DNA of 64,000 nt from Opitutia bacterium (GCA_016187945.1 JACPIT010000002.1:310001-374000); one strand, 5' to 3'. Positions 46,139 through 54,752 are shown, counted from the stretch's first letter. Numbers and translations are program-made. The notes: generated by a model not told the origin, from the letters alone.

Positions 46139-47224
46139 TCAGACCTTCACCAGTTCGGTGAACAGGTTCAGGTGCGCTTTGATTTGCTGCTCGGCGGTGA
46201 AGTTGGCGCGGGCGTGCTGGCGGGCGGCGTCGCTGTAGCGGCGGCGCAGGCCGGGCTCGCGGATGAGGCGATCGAGCGCGTCGACGAAGCCGACTTGATC
46301 CTGGTTCTTGAGCAACACGCCCGACTGGCCGGGCGCGAAACATTCGCCGACGCCGACGATGTCGTAGGCGACGGCGGGCAGGCCGTGGAGTTGCGACTCG
46401 ATGAGAAAATTCGACAGCGACTCGCTTTGGGAAGCGAGCACGGCGAGATCGGCGGCGTGGTAGAGCGGCGTCGGCTCCGGTTGATAGCCGAGGAAGCGAA
46501 CGCGGCCGCCGAGGCCGAGGTCGTGCGCGAGGCGTTCGCAGCCTTTGCGCGCGACGCCGTCGCCGGCGAGCCAGAGCTGCCAGTCGAGATAACCGGGGAG
46601 CTTCGAGCAGATCTCGATGAGTTCGCGCTGGTTTTTCTCCGGGCGGAACATCGCGACGTTGAGCATCACGACGGTGCTCGGGTTGGCGCCGTAGTAGCGG
46701 CGGAGGGCGTTGTTGCGCGCGCCGTCGACGTCGTGCGAGCGGAGCACGGGGTTGTGGATGACGGTGATCTTGTGCGACGCGAGGTCGTGCTCGTCGGTCA
46801 GCACGCGTTTGGCGACGTGGCTGTTGGCAATGACGTGGCGGCAGCGACGGAGCGAGCGGCGGAAGAGGTAGGGGAGCGACTTGCCGGTGCGCATCGTGCA
46901 GACGACGACGGCGTGCGGCAGGCGTTTTTGAATGAAGCCGGCGTAGCAATTCGCCATGCGGCCCATGCAGAGGACGAGGTCGGGTGCGGCTTCGGCGGCG
47001 GCGCGGAGCAGACCCGGAGCGAACCAATCGAGGTGGAGATCGAAAGGCTGGAGGGACTTGAACGCGAAAGGCTGGTTGTCCGCATCGTCGCCGAGCGCAC
47101 CGCGCGGGCGGAAGGTGAGCAGCGTGACTTCGTGCCCGGCTTTGGCGGCCGCGGCGCCGAGGAAGACGGCGTGGCGTTCGGTGCCGCCGCTGCGCAGGTA
47201 GTCTTGGACGATCAGGATTTTCAT
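46139..47224 (-). CDS. Glycosyltransferase family 4 protein
   Basis: The 361-residue protein has two Rossmann-like halves: N-terminal MKILIVQDYLRSGGTERHAVFL and C-terminal GDGVARKGCERLAHDLGL, GRVRFLGYQPEPTPLYHAADLAVLASQSES, with an acidic motif SNFLIESQLHGLPAVAYDIVG matching the GT4 EX7E region. It probably builds a cell-surface glycan or lipid-linked sugar from a nucleotide sugar; the acceptor is unknown. ATG 47224 is at the conserved start. Confidence 0.9.
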   Translation of the reverse strand: MKILIVQDYLRSGGTERHAVFLGAAAAKAGHEVTLLTFRPRGALGDDADNQPFAFKSLQPFDLHLDWFAPGLLRAAAEAAPDLVLCMGRMANCYAGFIQKRLPHAVVVCTMRTGKSLPYLFRRSLRRCRHVIANSHVAKRVLTDEHDLASHKITVIHNPVLRSHDVDGARNNALRRYYGANPSTVVMLNVAMFRPEKNQRELIEICSKLPGYLDWQLWLAGDGVARKGCERLAHDLGLGGRVRFLGYQPEPTPLYHAADLAVLASQSESLSNFLIESQLHGLPAVAYDIVGVGECFAPGQSGVLLKNQDQVGFVDALDRLIREPGLRRRYSDAARQHARANFTAEQQIKAHLNLFTELVKV

Positions 47225-47260
47225 TGCTCCCGGGTGATTCGGGCTATCGTCATGCAGGCT

Positions 47261-47686
47261 ATGAACAACCCGTTCGTCAACCTGCTCGTGCGTTGGATGG
47301 TGCTCGCACTCGGTGTCGTGCTGAGCGCCACGCTCGTGCCCGGCATCCACTACGATACGGCAGGGACGCTCGCGGTCGTGGTGATCCTGCTGAGCTTCTT
47401 CAACGCCGTGCTGAAACCGCTGATGGTGCTCTTCACGCTGCCGTTCATCGTGCTGTCGCTCGGCGTCGGCGTGTGGATCATCAACGCGCTGTTGTTCTAC
47501 TTTGTCGGCAAACTCGTCGACGGGTTTCATGTCGCCGGTTTCGGCTCCGCGCTGCTCGGAGCGCTCGTGGTGAGCCTCACGAATCTGATCCTCACGCGCA
47601 TGCTGAAAACCGCCGCCGTGCCGCCGCCGCCTCCGCCGCGCGCACCGCGCCGCGAGGAGAAGCGCGACGACGTGATCGATATCTGA
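47261..47686 (+). CDS. Phage holin family IV-like membrane protein
   Basis: The 141-residue protein has four hydrophobic segments and ends in a proline-rich, charged tail (PPPPPPRAPRREEKRDD). The text NPFVNLLVRWMVLALGVVLSATLVPGI and LLSFFNAVLKPLMVLFTLPFIVLSLGV match the 4-TM holin-like family common on bacterial chromosomes. A lytic role is not implied. An ATG nine bases upstream is equally possible. Its gene and the glycosyltransferase gene diverge with 36 bases between. Confidence 0.88.
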   Translation: MNNPFVNLLVRWMVLALGVVLSATLVPGIHYDTAGTLAVVVILLSFFNAVLKPLMVLFTLPFIVLSLGVGVWIINALLFYFVGKLVDGFHVAGFGSALLGALVVSLTNLILTRMLKTAAVPPPPPPRAPRREEKRDDVIDI

Positions 47687-47790
47687 GGAGCAGACTCGGC
47701 GCAGGCGAAATTACGCCTCCCGCGCCGGCCGAGATTGCATTTGACGCTGTCCGGAGCGGGGGCGACGTTCACCGCTCAAAATCTACGCCT

Positions 47791-49185
47791 ATGTCAGAAG
47801 CAATCTACGACTTGGTAGTCATCGGTGGCGGCCCGGCCGGCTATGCGGCGGCCATTCGTGCCGGGCAGCTCGGCAAGAAGGTCGCGTGCATCGAACTCGA
47901 GCGCGCCGGCGGCACCTGCCTCAACTGGGGCTGCATTCCGACGAAGGCGTTGCTGAAGAGCGCCGAGCTCTACCGCACGATCCAGAAGGCCGAGAGCTAC
48001 GGCCTGAGCGTGCAAGGCGCGTCGTTCGACTTCCGCAAGGTCGTGGAGCGCTCGCGCGGCGTGTCCGCGCAGATGGCGAAGGGCGTCGAGTTTCTGTTCC
48101 GCAAGAACAAGGTCGATTACTTCGTCGGCCGCGGGCAGGTGACCGTGCCGGGCATGGTCGAGATCACCGAGGGTGAGCACAAAGGGAGATTTTTCCGCAC
48201 GAAAAACATTCTGCTCGCGACCGGCCAGAAGCCGCGCGGCTTGCCGGGTCTCGCGGTCGATGGCGCGCGCGTGATGACTTCGCGCGAGGCGCTCGCGGCG
48301 ACGTCCCTCCCGAAATCCATCGCGATCATCGGCGCCGGTGCGATCGGCGTGGAGTTCGCGTATTTCTTCAACGCCTTCGGCTCGAAGGTGACGTTGATCG
48401 AGATGCTGCCGCAGATCCTGCCCGTCGAGGACGAGGAAGTCGCGCGCACGCTCGAACGCAGCTTCACCAAGCAGGGCATCGGGGTCCACACGGCGACCAA
48501 GAGCGAAAACATCCGCGTCGGCGACAAGACCGTGAAGCTCGACCTCGTGAAGGACGGCGCGAAGACCGAGATCGAGGTCGAGACCGTGCTCGTCGCGATC
48601 GGCATCGTGTCGGCGCTCGACGGCCTGTTCTCGTCGAAGGTGAAAGTCGAGACCGACCGCGGCTTCGTGAAGGTCGACGCCAATTACCAGACCAGCGTCC
48701 CCGGCATCTACGCGGCGGGCGACATTCAGGGCCCGCCGTGGCTCGCGCACGTCGCGACGTTCCGCGCGGTGCAGGCGGTCAACGGCATTTTCGGCCACAG
48801 CAAACCGAAGCTCGTCGATAAATTTCCGGGCTGCACCTACTGCCAGCCGCAGGTAGCGAGCACCGGCCTCACCGAGAAGGCCTGCAAGGAAAAGGGCCTC
48901 GCCTACAAGATCGGCAAATTCCCGTTCACGGCTGCCGGGAAAGCGGTGGCGTCGGGCGACTCCGAAGGTTTCGTGAAGGTCATCAGCGACGCGAAGACCG
49001 GCGAAATCCTCGGCGTGCACATCCTCGGCAGCGAAGCGACGGAGCTGATCGCCGAATACGGTCTCGCGATGAATCTCGAGGCGACGATCGAGGAGATTCA
49101 CCACACGATCCACGCGCACCCGACGCTCTCCGAAGCGCTCGGCGAAGCAGCCGCCGCGACGAACAACGAGGCGATCCATATCTGA
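47791..49185 (+). CDS. lpdA: Dihydrolipoyl dehydrogenase
   Basis: This flavoprotein re-oxidises lipoyl groups of 2-oxo acid dehydrogenase complexes or the glycine system. The 464-residue product has the FAD loop VVIGGGPAGYAAAIRAGQLG, the redox disulfide Cys 43/Cys 48 (GGTCLNWGCIPTK), the NAD loop IAIIGAGAIGVEFAYFF, and the C-terminal His 443/Glu 448 pair (HAHPTLSEALGE). An intrinsic terminator follows; the other complex subunits are not in the window. Confidence 0.97.
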   Translation: MSEAIYDLVVIGGGPAGYAAAIRAGQLGKKVACIELERAGGTCLNWGCIPTKALLKSAELYRTIQKAESYGLSVQGASFDFRKVVERSRGVSAQMAKGVEFLFRKNKVDYFVGRGQVTVPGMVEITEGEHKGRFFRTKNILLATGQKPRGLPGLAVDGARVMTSREALAATSLPKSIAIIGAGAIGVEFAYFFNAFGSKVTLIEMLPQILPVEDEEVARTLERSFTKQGIGVHTATKSENIRVGDKTVKLDLVKDGAKTEIEVETVLVAIGIVSALDGLFSSKVKVETDRGFVKVDANYQTSVPGIYAAGDIQGPPWLAHVATFRAVQAVNGIFGHSKPKLVDKFPGCTYCQPQVASTGLTEKACKEKGLAYKIGKFPFTAAGKAVASGDSEGFVKVISDAKTGEILGVHILGSEATELIAEYGLAMNLEATIEEIHHTIHAHPTLSEALGEAAAATNNEAIHI

Positions 49186-49226
49186 CGCGCGACGGCGCAT
49201 CGTCGCGCGCTCGCGTTCGATCTCAG

Positions 49227-49256
49227 GCCGGTCCTCGCGACCGGCTTTTTCTTTTT
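49227..49256 (+). terminator. Intrinsic terminator of lpdA
   Basis: GCCGGTC and GACCGGC pair perfectly around CTCGC and are followed by TTTTTCTTTTT. It lies about 40 bases after the lpdA stop. Confidence 0.92.
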
Positions 49257-49377
49257 GCGAGCGGGAAAGACGGCGTCCGCGTGGCCGGATTCGGCGCACC
49301 TCGGGCAAGCGATGCGCTATCTCGGCACTTTACCCGGAGGCTATTCCGGCAATGATTAGCTCAGGAGAAAAACCACC

Positions 49378-49782
49378 ATGACCCCGACTCAACTCTCCTC
49401 CGTCACGGCCTTGATGGTGGACGACGAGGCGTATTTTCGGAAATTCATCGGGCGAATCCTGATGAACGAGGGCATCGGCAGCGTGATCGAGGCACGCGAT
49501 GGCACCGAAGCGATCGATTTGTTCCGCGTCGCAAAACCGGAGCTGGTGGTTCTCGACATCAACATGCCGCGTCAGAACGGACTCGAGACGTTGCGCGGCC
49601 TCCGGACGCTGTCGCCCGACGTGCCGATCGTGATGCTGACGTCGGTCGCCGACGAGGCGATCGTGGAGCGTTGCGTGGAGGAAGGCGCCGATGCGTTTAT
49701 TCGCAAGGACGTGCCCGCGGACGAGCTCGTGCGCGAGCTCCACGCGGTGCTGACTGATCCGACACTGGAGCCCGCCGCGTGA
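49378..49782 (+). CDS. CheY-like response regulator receiver (copy 1)
   Basis: The 134-residue protein is a lone receiver domain. It has the acidic pair VDDE (15-18 region), the phospho-acceptor aspartate in VVLDINMPR, the MLTS switch residue and the lysine in FIRKDVP. No output domain is attached. A Shine-Dalgarno-like AGGAG lies upstream of the ATG, rare in this window. The second receiver at 49930 is a close paralogue; the two likely arose by duplication. Confidence 0.93.
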   Translation: MTPTQLSSVTALMVDDEAYFRKFIGRILMNEGIGSVIEARDGTEAIDLFRVAKPELVVLDINMPRQNGLETLRGLRTLSPDVPIVMLTSVADEAIVERCVEEGADAFIRKDVPADELVRELHAVLTDPTLEPAA

Positions 49783-49929
49783 ATCTCGTTTGCGGCAGGT
49801 CGGTCGACGAAAGGCGGGAAAATGCCGCGGGTGCGCAGGTTTTCGCAGTGCTCGCGGAAAGATGCTCCTTGTTTGGTCGGGCCGAAGCGGCTTTAGCTAA
49901 GGGCAATTCCCCCCACGTTCAGGACCGAT

Positions 49930-50355
49930 ATGCCCGATACTCCGCTGCCGTTCACCGCCATGGTCGTCGATGACGAACGCTATTTCCGTCGCTTCGTCGG
50001 CGAGCTCCTGCACGCGCACGGCATCGCCAAGACCGTCGAGGCGTGCGATGGCGGCGAGGCGCTGCAAATGTTTCCGGTCGTAAAACCGGGCCTCGTCATC
50101 CTCGACATCAACATGCCGCGCACCGACGGGCTCGAAGTGCTCCGCGGCATTCGTGCGCAGGCGCCCGAGGTGCCGGTGGTGATGCTGACGTCGATCGCCG
50201 ATGAGGCGGTGGTGGAAAGGTGCGTCGAAGAAGGCGCGACCTATTTCATCCGCAAGGACGTGCCGGCGCAGGATCTCGCGCGGGAGTTGCGCGAGCTGCT
50301 GCAGGACTTCGCGGCTGATCCGGGGGCGGCCGGCCCGGAAACGCCGGCGCCATGA
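49930..50355 (+). CDS. CheY-like response regulator receiver (copy 2)
   Basis: The 141-residue receiver keeps all key residues: VDDE, LDINMPR, MLTS, FIRKDVP. It shares long stretches with copy 1, such as DEAVVERCVEEGA against DEAIVERCVEEGA. An Ala/Pro-rich tail ends it. Its TGA overlaps the next ATG by four bases, coupling it to a small protein and a PilB/GspE ATPase. The 147-base gap to copy 1 contains no evident gene. Confidence 0.93.
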   Translation: MPDTPLPFTAMVVDDERYFRRFVGELLHAHGIAKTVEACDGGEALQMFPVVKPGLVILDINMPRTDGLEVLRGIRAQAPEVPVVMLTSIADEAVVERCVEEGATYFIRKDVPAQDLARELRELLQDFAADPGAAGPETPAP

Positions 50356-50540
50356 GTGCTGCGCCCAAAAACCGCGTGCGCTCGCTGGACGACTTCGTCG
50401 TTCGCTACGACTTGCTGGCGTTGCTGCGCGAGGCGCGGGCGGACTTCAGCCCCGAGCTGGGCTCGCAGCGACTGTTGAAGCAGAGCGAGATTTCCGCGCG
50501 GTTCCGCAAACGCACCCGCCGCGCGAATCCCGGGACATGA
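50352..50540 (+). CDS. Small hypothetical protein, 62 residues
   Basis: The product starts MSAAPKNRVRSLDDFVVRYD and ends in a basic stretch, RFRKRTRRANPGT. No family is recognised. Both ends use ATGA overlaps (with the receiver before and the ATPase after), strong evidence that it is a real, coupled gene. Confidence 0.75.
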   Translation: MSAAPKNRVRSLDDFVVRYDLLALLREARADFSPELGSQRLLKQSEISARFRKRTRRANPGT

Positions 50541-52258
50541 CGCCGTTCGCGCAGTTCATCGAAGCGCTCCGGAAGATCGCTCCGGAACAGCGCCGCGTGC
50601 TCGATCAGGCCGCGGAGCAGCATGCCGGCGACGCTTTCGGCGTGATGAAGCTCGTCGTCGAGCGCGCGATCGTCTCGCAGGCGCGGGCGTGCCAGCTCTG
50701 GGCGGATTGCCTCGGCGTGGCCCACGTCAACCCGTTCAACGTCGAGCTGCCGGTCGGCGATGGCGCGCAGCTTCCGCCGGATGTCGCGCGTCGCGCGCGC
50801 GCGGTGGTGTTGAACTCGCTGCCGACCGCCGCGACGGTGGCGATGGTCGAGCCGACGGACGAGAAAATGGTCGCATCCCTTGCAAAGGTGCTCGGACGCG
50901 AAATCAGTCCGGTCTTCGCGCATCCGGAGGAGATCGAGGCGATCCTGCGGCTGCATTTCGGCGAGGCCGACGATCTCGCGAGTTCGCTCGAACGCGTCTG
51001 CGAGTCGCTGCCGACGCTCGAGGGCGGACGCGAGATTCGCGACGCGCGCGACGTGGCCGAGCTCGTGCACGGAGAGGCGTTCGCGGAGCTGTTCAACAGC
51101 ATCCTGCTGACGGCGTTTCGGCGGCGCGCCTCGGACATCCACCTCGAGAGTGCGGTCGACCAGTGTCGCGTGCGCATGCGCATCGACGGCGACATGATGC
51201 CGGTCCTGCAACTGCCGCGCGTCGTGCACGACGCGCTGATCGTGCGCGTGAAAGTGCTCTGCCAGCTCGACGTGGCGCAGCGGCGGCTGCCGCAGGACGG
51301 CGCCTTCGAGATCAATTTCGGCGGCAACCGTCCGGCGTTCCGCGCCTCGACGCTGCCCGGGCTCTACGGCGAGAAGGCGGTGTTGCGCCTGCTCGGCTCC
51401 GGCAGCGAGCAGACGCTGCCGCGCCTCGGGGCGCTCGGCCTGAGCGACTCGACGCGACTGGCGTTGCGCCGGACGATCCTGCGTCCGAACGGCATCCTGT
51501 TCGTGTGCGGCCCCACGGGCAGCGGCAAAACCACGACCCTCTACTCCTGCCTGAGCGAGATCAACCGGCCCGATCTGAACATCGTGACGATCGAGGATCC
51601 GGTCGAATACCGCCTGCCGGGCGCGGCGCAGCATCAGGTGAACGCGCAGATCGGCCTCCGGTTTTCCGAAATCCTGCGCAGCGTGTTGCGACAAGATCCG
51701 GACGTCATCCTCGTCGGCGAAATCCGCGACCGCGAGACGGCGACGATCGCGGCGGAGGCGGCGCTGACGGGACACCTCGTGCTCAGTTCGCTGCACACGA
51801 ACGATTCGTTGCAGGCGATCACGCGCTTGATCGAGTTGGGCGTCGAACCTCACCTCGTCGCGCCGACGGTGGTCGGCGTGTTGTCGCAGCGGCTCGTGCG
51901 ACGGATTTGCCCGTCGTGCAAGGAATCCTACACGGCGGCCCCGGACGATCTCTCGCCGTTTTTCACGAAACCGGACGCGGCACCGGTCACGCTCTATCGC
52001 GGCCGCGGCTGCTCGCATTGCCACGGCACGGGTTTCTACGGACGCGTCGGCGTCCACGAGATGCTGGAAGTCTCGGAAGGTTTGCGCGACCTGATCCTCA
52101 TGCGCGCGACGCCGGCGCAGATGAAGGTGGAAGCGGAAAACGTCGGCTTTCGCGCGATGCGTTACGACGGTTTGAAGAAGGCGCTGCTCGGCTGGACGAC
52201 GCTCGAGGAAGTGGAGCGCAATACGCTGCCGGAGCTGTCCTACACGGCGGCGGAGTAG
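50537..52258 (+). CDS. PilB/GspE-family secretion/pilus ATPase (second paralogue)
   Basis: The 573-residue protein has an N-terminal MshEN-like region and the catalytic domain: ASDIHLESA, Walker A GPTGSGKTT, Asp box EDPVEYRLPGAAQHQVN, Walker [12 protein letters not shown], His box SSLHTNDS, and zinc cysteines CPSC...CSHC. It shares overall design with the ATPase at 14092. Here it is coupled to two CheY-like receivers and a small protein, suggesting regulated pilus or secretion activity. Confidence 0.93.
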   Translation: MTPFAQFIEALRKIAPEQRRVLDQAAEQHAGDAFGVMKLVVERAIVSQARACQLWADCLGVAHVNPFNVELPVGDGAQLPPDVARRARAVVLNSLPTAATVAMVEPTDEKMVASLAKVLGREISPVFAHPEEIEAILRLHFGEADDLASSLERVCESLPTLEGGREIRDARDVAELVHGEAFAELFNSILLTAFRRRASDIHLESAVDQCRVRMRIDGDMMPVLQLPRVVHDALIVRVKVLCQLDVAQRRLPQDGAFEINFGGNRPAFRASTLPGLYGEKAVLRLLGSGSEQTLPRLGALGLSDSTRLALRRTILRPNGILFVCGPTGSGKTTTLYSCLSEINRPDLNIVTIEDPVEYRLPGAAQHQVNAQIGLRFSEILRSVLRQDPDVILVGEIRDRETATIAAEAALTGHLVLSSLHTNDSLQAITRLIELGVEPHLVAPTVVGVLSQRLVRRICPSCKESYTAAPDDLSPFFTKPDAAPVTLYRGRGCSHCHGTGFYGRVGVHEMLEVSEGLRDLILMRATPAQMKVEAENVGFRAMRYDGLKKALLGWTTLEEVERNTLPELSYTAAE

Positions 52259-52328
52259 ACGGAGTCGACGCCGGCGGGGGGGGGAGGTGGCGGACGCGCG
52301 GGTCCGCTTGCGCCGAGGCTTCGGCGGA

Positions 52329-52359
52329 CAATTTTCACTCGGCTCCCGATTGAAAATTG
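52329..52359 (-). terminator. Hairpin after tRNA-Arg (possible terminator)
   Basis: CAATTTTCA and TGAAAATTG, extended by partly pairing CTCGG/CGAT, form a hairpin overlapping the encoded CCA of the tRNA on the minus strand. T-richness in the stem makes its role as terminator uncertain. Confidence 0.5.
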
Positions 52360-52432
52360 GTGCGAGTGCCGGGAGTCGAACCCGGATCAATGGCTTCGGA
52401 GGCCACTACACTATCCATTGTGCTACACTCGC
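52358..52432 (-). tRNA. tRNA-Arg (anticodon CCG)
   Basis: On the minus strand the acceptor stem is GCGAGTG/CACTCGC with discriminator A and an encoded CCA. The D stem is GCAC/GTGT. The anticodon stem GTGGC/GCCAT encloses loop CTCCGAA, anticodon CCG, reading CGG codons. The T arm is CCGGG-TTCGACT-CCCGG. Confidence 0.95.
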
Positions 52433-52507
52433 AAAAAAGACGCGCGCAGCATTCTGCCGCGCGCGAGTGAGTTCAAGCTGCTTTTGCTGCGACGACGGCG
52501 ATGCGCC

Positions 52508-53134
52508 TCAGTCCTTCGCCTTCTGCATGTGGCGGTGGACGAAAAACCAATACATCACGCCGAGGACGCCGAGAATACCGACGGCCCAGACCGTGATCGA
52601 GCGCAGCTCGCCGCGCATGAGCGCCTCGTCCTTGCCCGCCGTGACGCCGAGCCAGCAGAGGACGGCACACCACAAGCCGGAGCCGACGAGTGTCCAGAGG
52701 GAGAATTTCCAGTAATCCATCCGCACGATGCCGGCGGGAATGCCGATCAGGTGGCGCACGACCGGCAGCAGACGCGAAGCGAAGATGCCGTAATTGCCGT
52801 AGGCGGACGCCCAGCGCTCGGCCTTTTCGACTTTCTCGGGCGGGGCCAGGAAGAATTTCCCGTAACGCAGCACCAGCGGTCGGCCCGCCCAGCGCGAGGC
52901 CCAATACATCGCCGTCGCACCGAGCCACGACCCGAGCATGCCGGCGATGACGATGCCGGTGAGGCTCATGCCGCCCTTGGTGTGGGCGAGGTAGGCGGCG
53001 GGCGGGATGATCAGCTCGCTCGGCAGCGGCAGGAACGTGCTCTCGATGAACATGAGCAGCACGATGAGCGCATAACCGCCGCTTTCGAGGGAGCGCGCAT
53101 ACCAGTCGGTAAGTTGTTTGAGGAGGTCGTGCAT
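52508..53134 (-). CDS. DedA family membrane protein
   Basis: The 208-residue protein matches DedA/SNARE-associated proteins: FIESTFLPLPSELIIPPAAYLA, a GSWLGATAMYWASRWAGRPLVLRYG loop, and FASRLLPVVRHLIGIPAGIVRM with the essential arginine/proline motif. DedA proteins recycle undecaprenyl phosphate or related lipids in some bacteria. ATG 53134 is at the conserved start; a longer frame runs into the upstream terminator. Confidence 0.92.
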   Translation of the reverse strand: MHDLLKQLTDWYARSLESGGYALIVLLMFIESTFLPLPSELIIPPAAYLAHTKGGMSLTGIVIAGMLGSWLGATAMYWASRWAGRPLVLRYGKFFLAPPEKVEKAERWASAYGNYGIFASRLLPVVRHLIGIPAGIVRMDYWKFSLWTLVGSGLWCAVLCWLGVTAGKDEALMRGELRSITVWAVGILGVLGVMYWFFVHRHMQKAKD

Positions 53135-53141
53135 GGGCAAG

Positions 53142-53172
53142 AAAAAGGGCAGGGTCGCTAGCGATCCTGCCC
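53142..53172 (-). terminator. Intrinsic terminator of the small basic protein gene
   Basis: On the minus strand GGGCAGG...CCTGCCC pairs with further inner pairing (ATCGC/GCGAC-like) and is followed by TTTTTCTT. It lies between the small basic protein gene and dedA. Confidence 0.88.
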
Positions 53173-53194
53173 GTGGCAAAGAAAAGTATTTCGA

Positions 53195-53350
53195 TCAGAC
53201 GTCCGGCTTGGTCTTGCGGAGACCCTGCACGCGGTCGCCGTCCTTCCATTGGCCGCGCTTCTTGAGGATCGCGACGCGTTCAAAGCGCTTGAGGACATTG
53301 CGCTTCACGACGAGGCCGCCGGAAGACTTGAGGCTGTTGTGCTGGGACAT
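53195..53350 (-). CDS. Verrucomicrobia/Chlamydiae small basic protein (TIGR04137 type)
   Basis: The 51-residue product starts MSQHNSLKSSGGLVVKRNVL and has KRFERVAILKKRGQWKDGDR. It fits the small basic protein family known from Verrucomicrobia and Chlamydiae, thought to be ribosome-associated from its charge and conservation; its function is not established. ATG 53350 is chosen as the conserved start. It is the strongest lineage marker in the window. Confidence 0.9.
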   Translation of the reverse strand: MSQHNSLKSSGGLVVKRNVLKRFERVAILKKRGQWKDGDRVQGLRKTKPDV

Positions 53351-53364
53351 GGGAAGTGGGTCGT

Positions 53365-53703
53365 TTAAGGTGTTTTCGACGTTGGAAAGGGGCCGGGTGT
53401 AGAGTTGGCCATAGCCCATGACAAGTATTTTTCACTGACGGCCTCGGCGTTGACCTCGATCCATTGCGGCGTGCGATACGGGTGGCGCGCATGGACCCAG
53501 GCGCTCAGCGCCGAAGCGTTGGCCGGGAGGCACTTGAACCAGACCCGGAATTCTTCCGCCTGCTCGAGTTTGCCCGCGTGGTGGTAGAAAGACGTGAGCG
53601 GCCCGTCGATTTGCGCGCACGCGGCGAGCCGGGCTTCGACGGCGCCGCGAGCGAGGCGCTCCGCGTCTTCGCGTTTCTCGGTGGTAGTCCAGGCGACGAT
53701 CAC
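53365..53703 (-). CDS. cutA: CutA-type divalent ion tolerance protein
   Basis: The 112-residue protein has the CutA pattern: AERLARGAVEARLAACAQIDG, TSFYHHAGKLEQAEEFRVWFKC and WVHARHPYRTPQWIEV. CutA forms trimers and is linked to copper tolerance, though its exact role is unclear. GTG 53703 starts it; the divergent rpoZ lies 146 bases away. Confidence 0.9.
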   Translation of the reverse strand: MIVAWTTTEKREDAERLARGAVEARLAACAQIDGPLTSFYHHAGKLEQAEEFRVWFKCLPANASALSAWVHARHPYRTPQWIEVNAEAVSEKYLSWAMANSTPGPFPTSKTP

Positions 53704-53849
53704 GGGGGCAGTGTCGTCAGTTTGCTCGCGTCGGCAAAACCAAAACTTTGTCCGACCGAGGACGCGCCGGCAGGCGGCGGGGCTGAGATTTTCCCCCTTG
53801 ACGCTGGGGAAGCGCGACGTAGGGCTATCCCTTCCATTTTTCCAAATCC

Positions 53850-54050
53850 ATGAGAGACGAATACATCAAGGACGCCCAAAAGGTCATTCAGGATCCGAAC
53901 GTGCTGATCAACGTGGTGTCTCGCCGCGTGAAGCAGCTCCGCCGGGGCAGCCGTCCGCTTGTGGAGTCGCTCGAAAAGCTGAGCCCCGAGGACATCGCCC
54001 TGCGCGAGATCATCGAAGGCAAGATCAGCTACGAAGTGACGCACGCCTGA
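53850..54050 (+). CDS. rpoZ: RNA polymerase omega subunit
   Basis: The 66-residue product has NVLINVVSRRVKQLRRGSRPLV and SPEDIALREIIEGKISYE, the pattern of omega, which assists assembly of the beta-prime subunit. A strong intrinsic terminator follows. Confidence 0.93.
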   Translation: MRDEYIKDAQKVIQDPNVLINVVSRRVKQLRRGSRPLVESLEKLSPEDIALREIIEGKISYEVTHA

Positions 54051-54080
54051 GCGGCTTGCGATTCCTTGATCGATCCCGAA

Positions 54081-54110
54081 GCGCGGCAATCCAGCCGCGC
54101 TTTTGTTTTT
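54081..54110 (+). terminator. Intrinsic terminator of rpoZ
   Basis: GCGCGGC and GCCGCGC pair around AATCCA, followed by TTTTGTTTTT. Confidence 0.92.
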
Positions 54111-54112
54111 GA

Positions 54113-54176
54113 GTAGCGCAGGCGTCTCGCCGACATCCGGCGCAATCGTCGGAAGCAAGCGAGACGCCTGCGCTGC
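54113..54176. repeat. Dispersed palindrome (GTAGCGCAGGCGTCTCGC family)
   Basis: Same family as the perfect palindrome inside the GH28 gene (38232-38288), here in a non-coding gap with a longer loop. Confidence 0.85.
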
Positions 54177-54274
54177 TTCGCGAACCGCGGGCACTGTTTT
54201 CTGTCATCCCCTGAACGCCCCCGGCTTCGCGTCTCGCCAACGCCGGGCAAAATCCTTTTCGTAACACCTCCCGC

Positions 54275-54745
54275 ATGGCCGCCAAAGCCCACGACACCTC
54301 TCGTTACACCGAGCTGCGCAATCCGAAGGCGCTGCGGGACTTCTTCGTCCACGACAAGTTCGAGGCGGGCGTGAAACTCGTCGGCACCGAAGTGAAATCC
54401 ATCCGCGCCGGCAAGGCGCAGCTCTCGGACGCGTTTTGCCGCATCGAGAAGGGCGAGGTCTGGCTCTACGGCGCCTACATCGAGGAGTATTCGCATGGCG
54501 GCCTCTCGCAGCACGCGCCGCGTCGCCCCCGCAAGCTGCTCCTTCGGGCCACCGAGATTCGGAAACTCCAACAGGCCGTCGAAACCGGCGGCCGCGTGAT
54601 CGTGGCGCTGCGCATGTATTTCAAGGAAGCGCTCGTGAAGGTCGAGATCGCCACCGCGAGCGGCAAGAAGCAGTTCGACAAGCGCGAGGACCTCAAGAAG
54701 CGCGAACAAAACCTCGAGGCGCGCCGCGCGCTGCGCCAACGCTGA
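54275..54745 (+). CDS. smpB: SsrA-binding protein SmpB
   Basis: SmpB binds tmRNA and brings it to stalled ribosomes. The 156-residue product has YTELRNPKALRDFFVHDKFEAGVKLVGTEVKSIR, GEVWLYGAYI, and a basic C-terminal helix. This matches the family in length and motifs. It is followed after seven bases by thrB. Confidence 0.96.
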   Translation: MAAKAHDTSRYTELRNPKALRDFFVHDKFEAGVKLVGTEVKSIRAGKAQLSDAFCRIEKGEVWLYGAYIEEYSHGGLSQHAPRRPRKLLLRATEIRKLQQAVETGGRVIVALRMYFKEALVKVEIATASGKKQFDKREDLKKREQNLEARRALRQR

Positions 54746-54752
54746 TTTTCCC

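Noticed and set aside
46091-47260. Upstream part of the long plus-strand frame leading into the holin-like gene
   Set aside because: It is antisense to a clear GT4 gene; only the last 141 residues from ATG 47261 look like a protein.
47261-47686. Holin-like gene as evidence of a prophage
   Set aside because: This four-segment family is common on chromosomes outside phages, and no other phage gene lies nearby.
50605-51327. Minus-strand frame of 240 codons inside the second PilB/GspE ATPase
   Set aside because: Low-complexity Arg/Ser composition and overlap with a well-supported gene.
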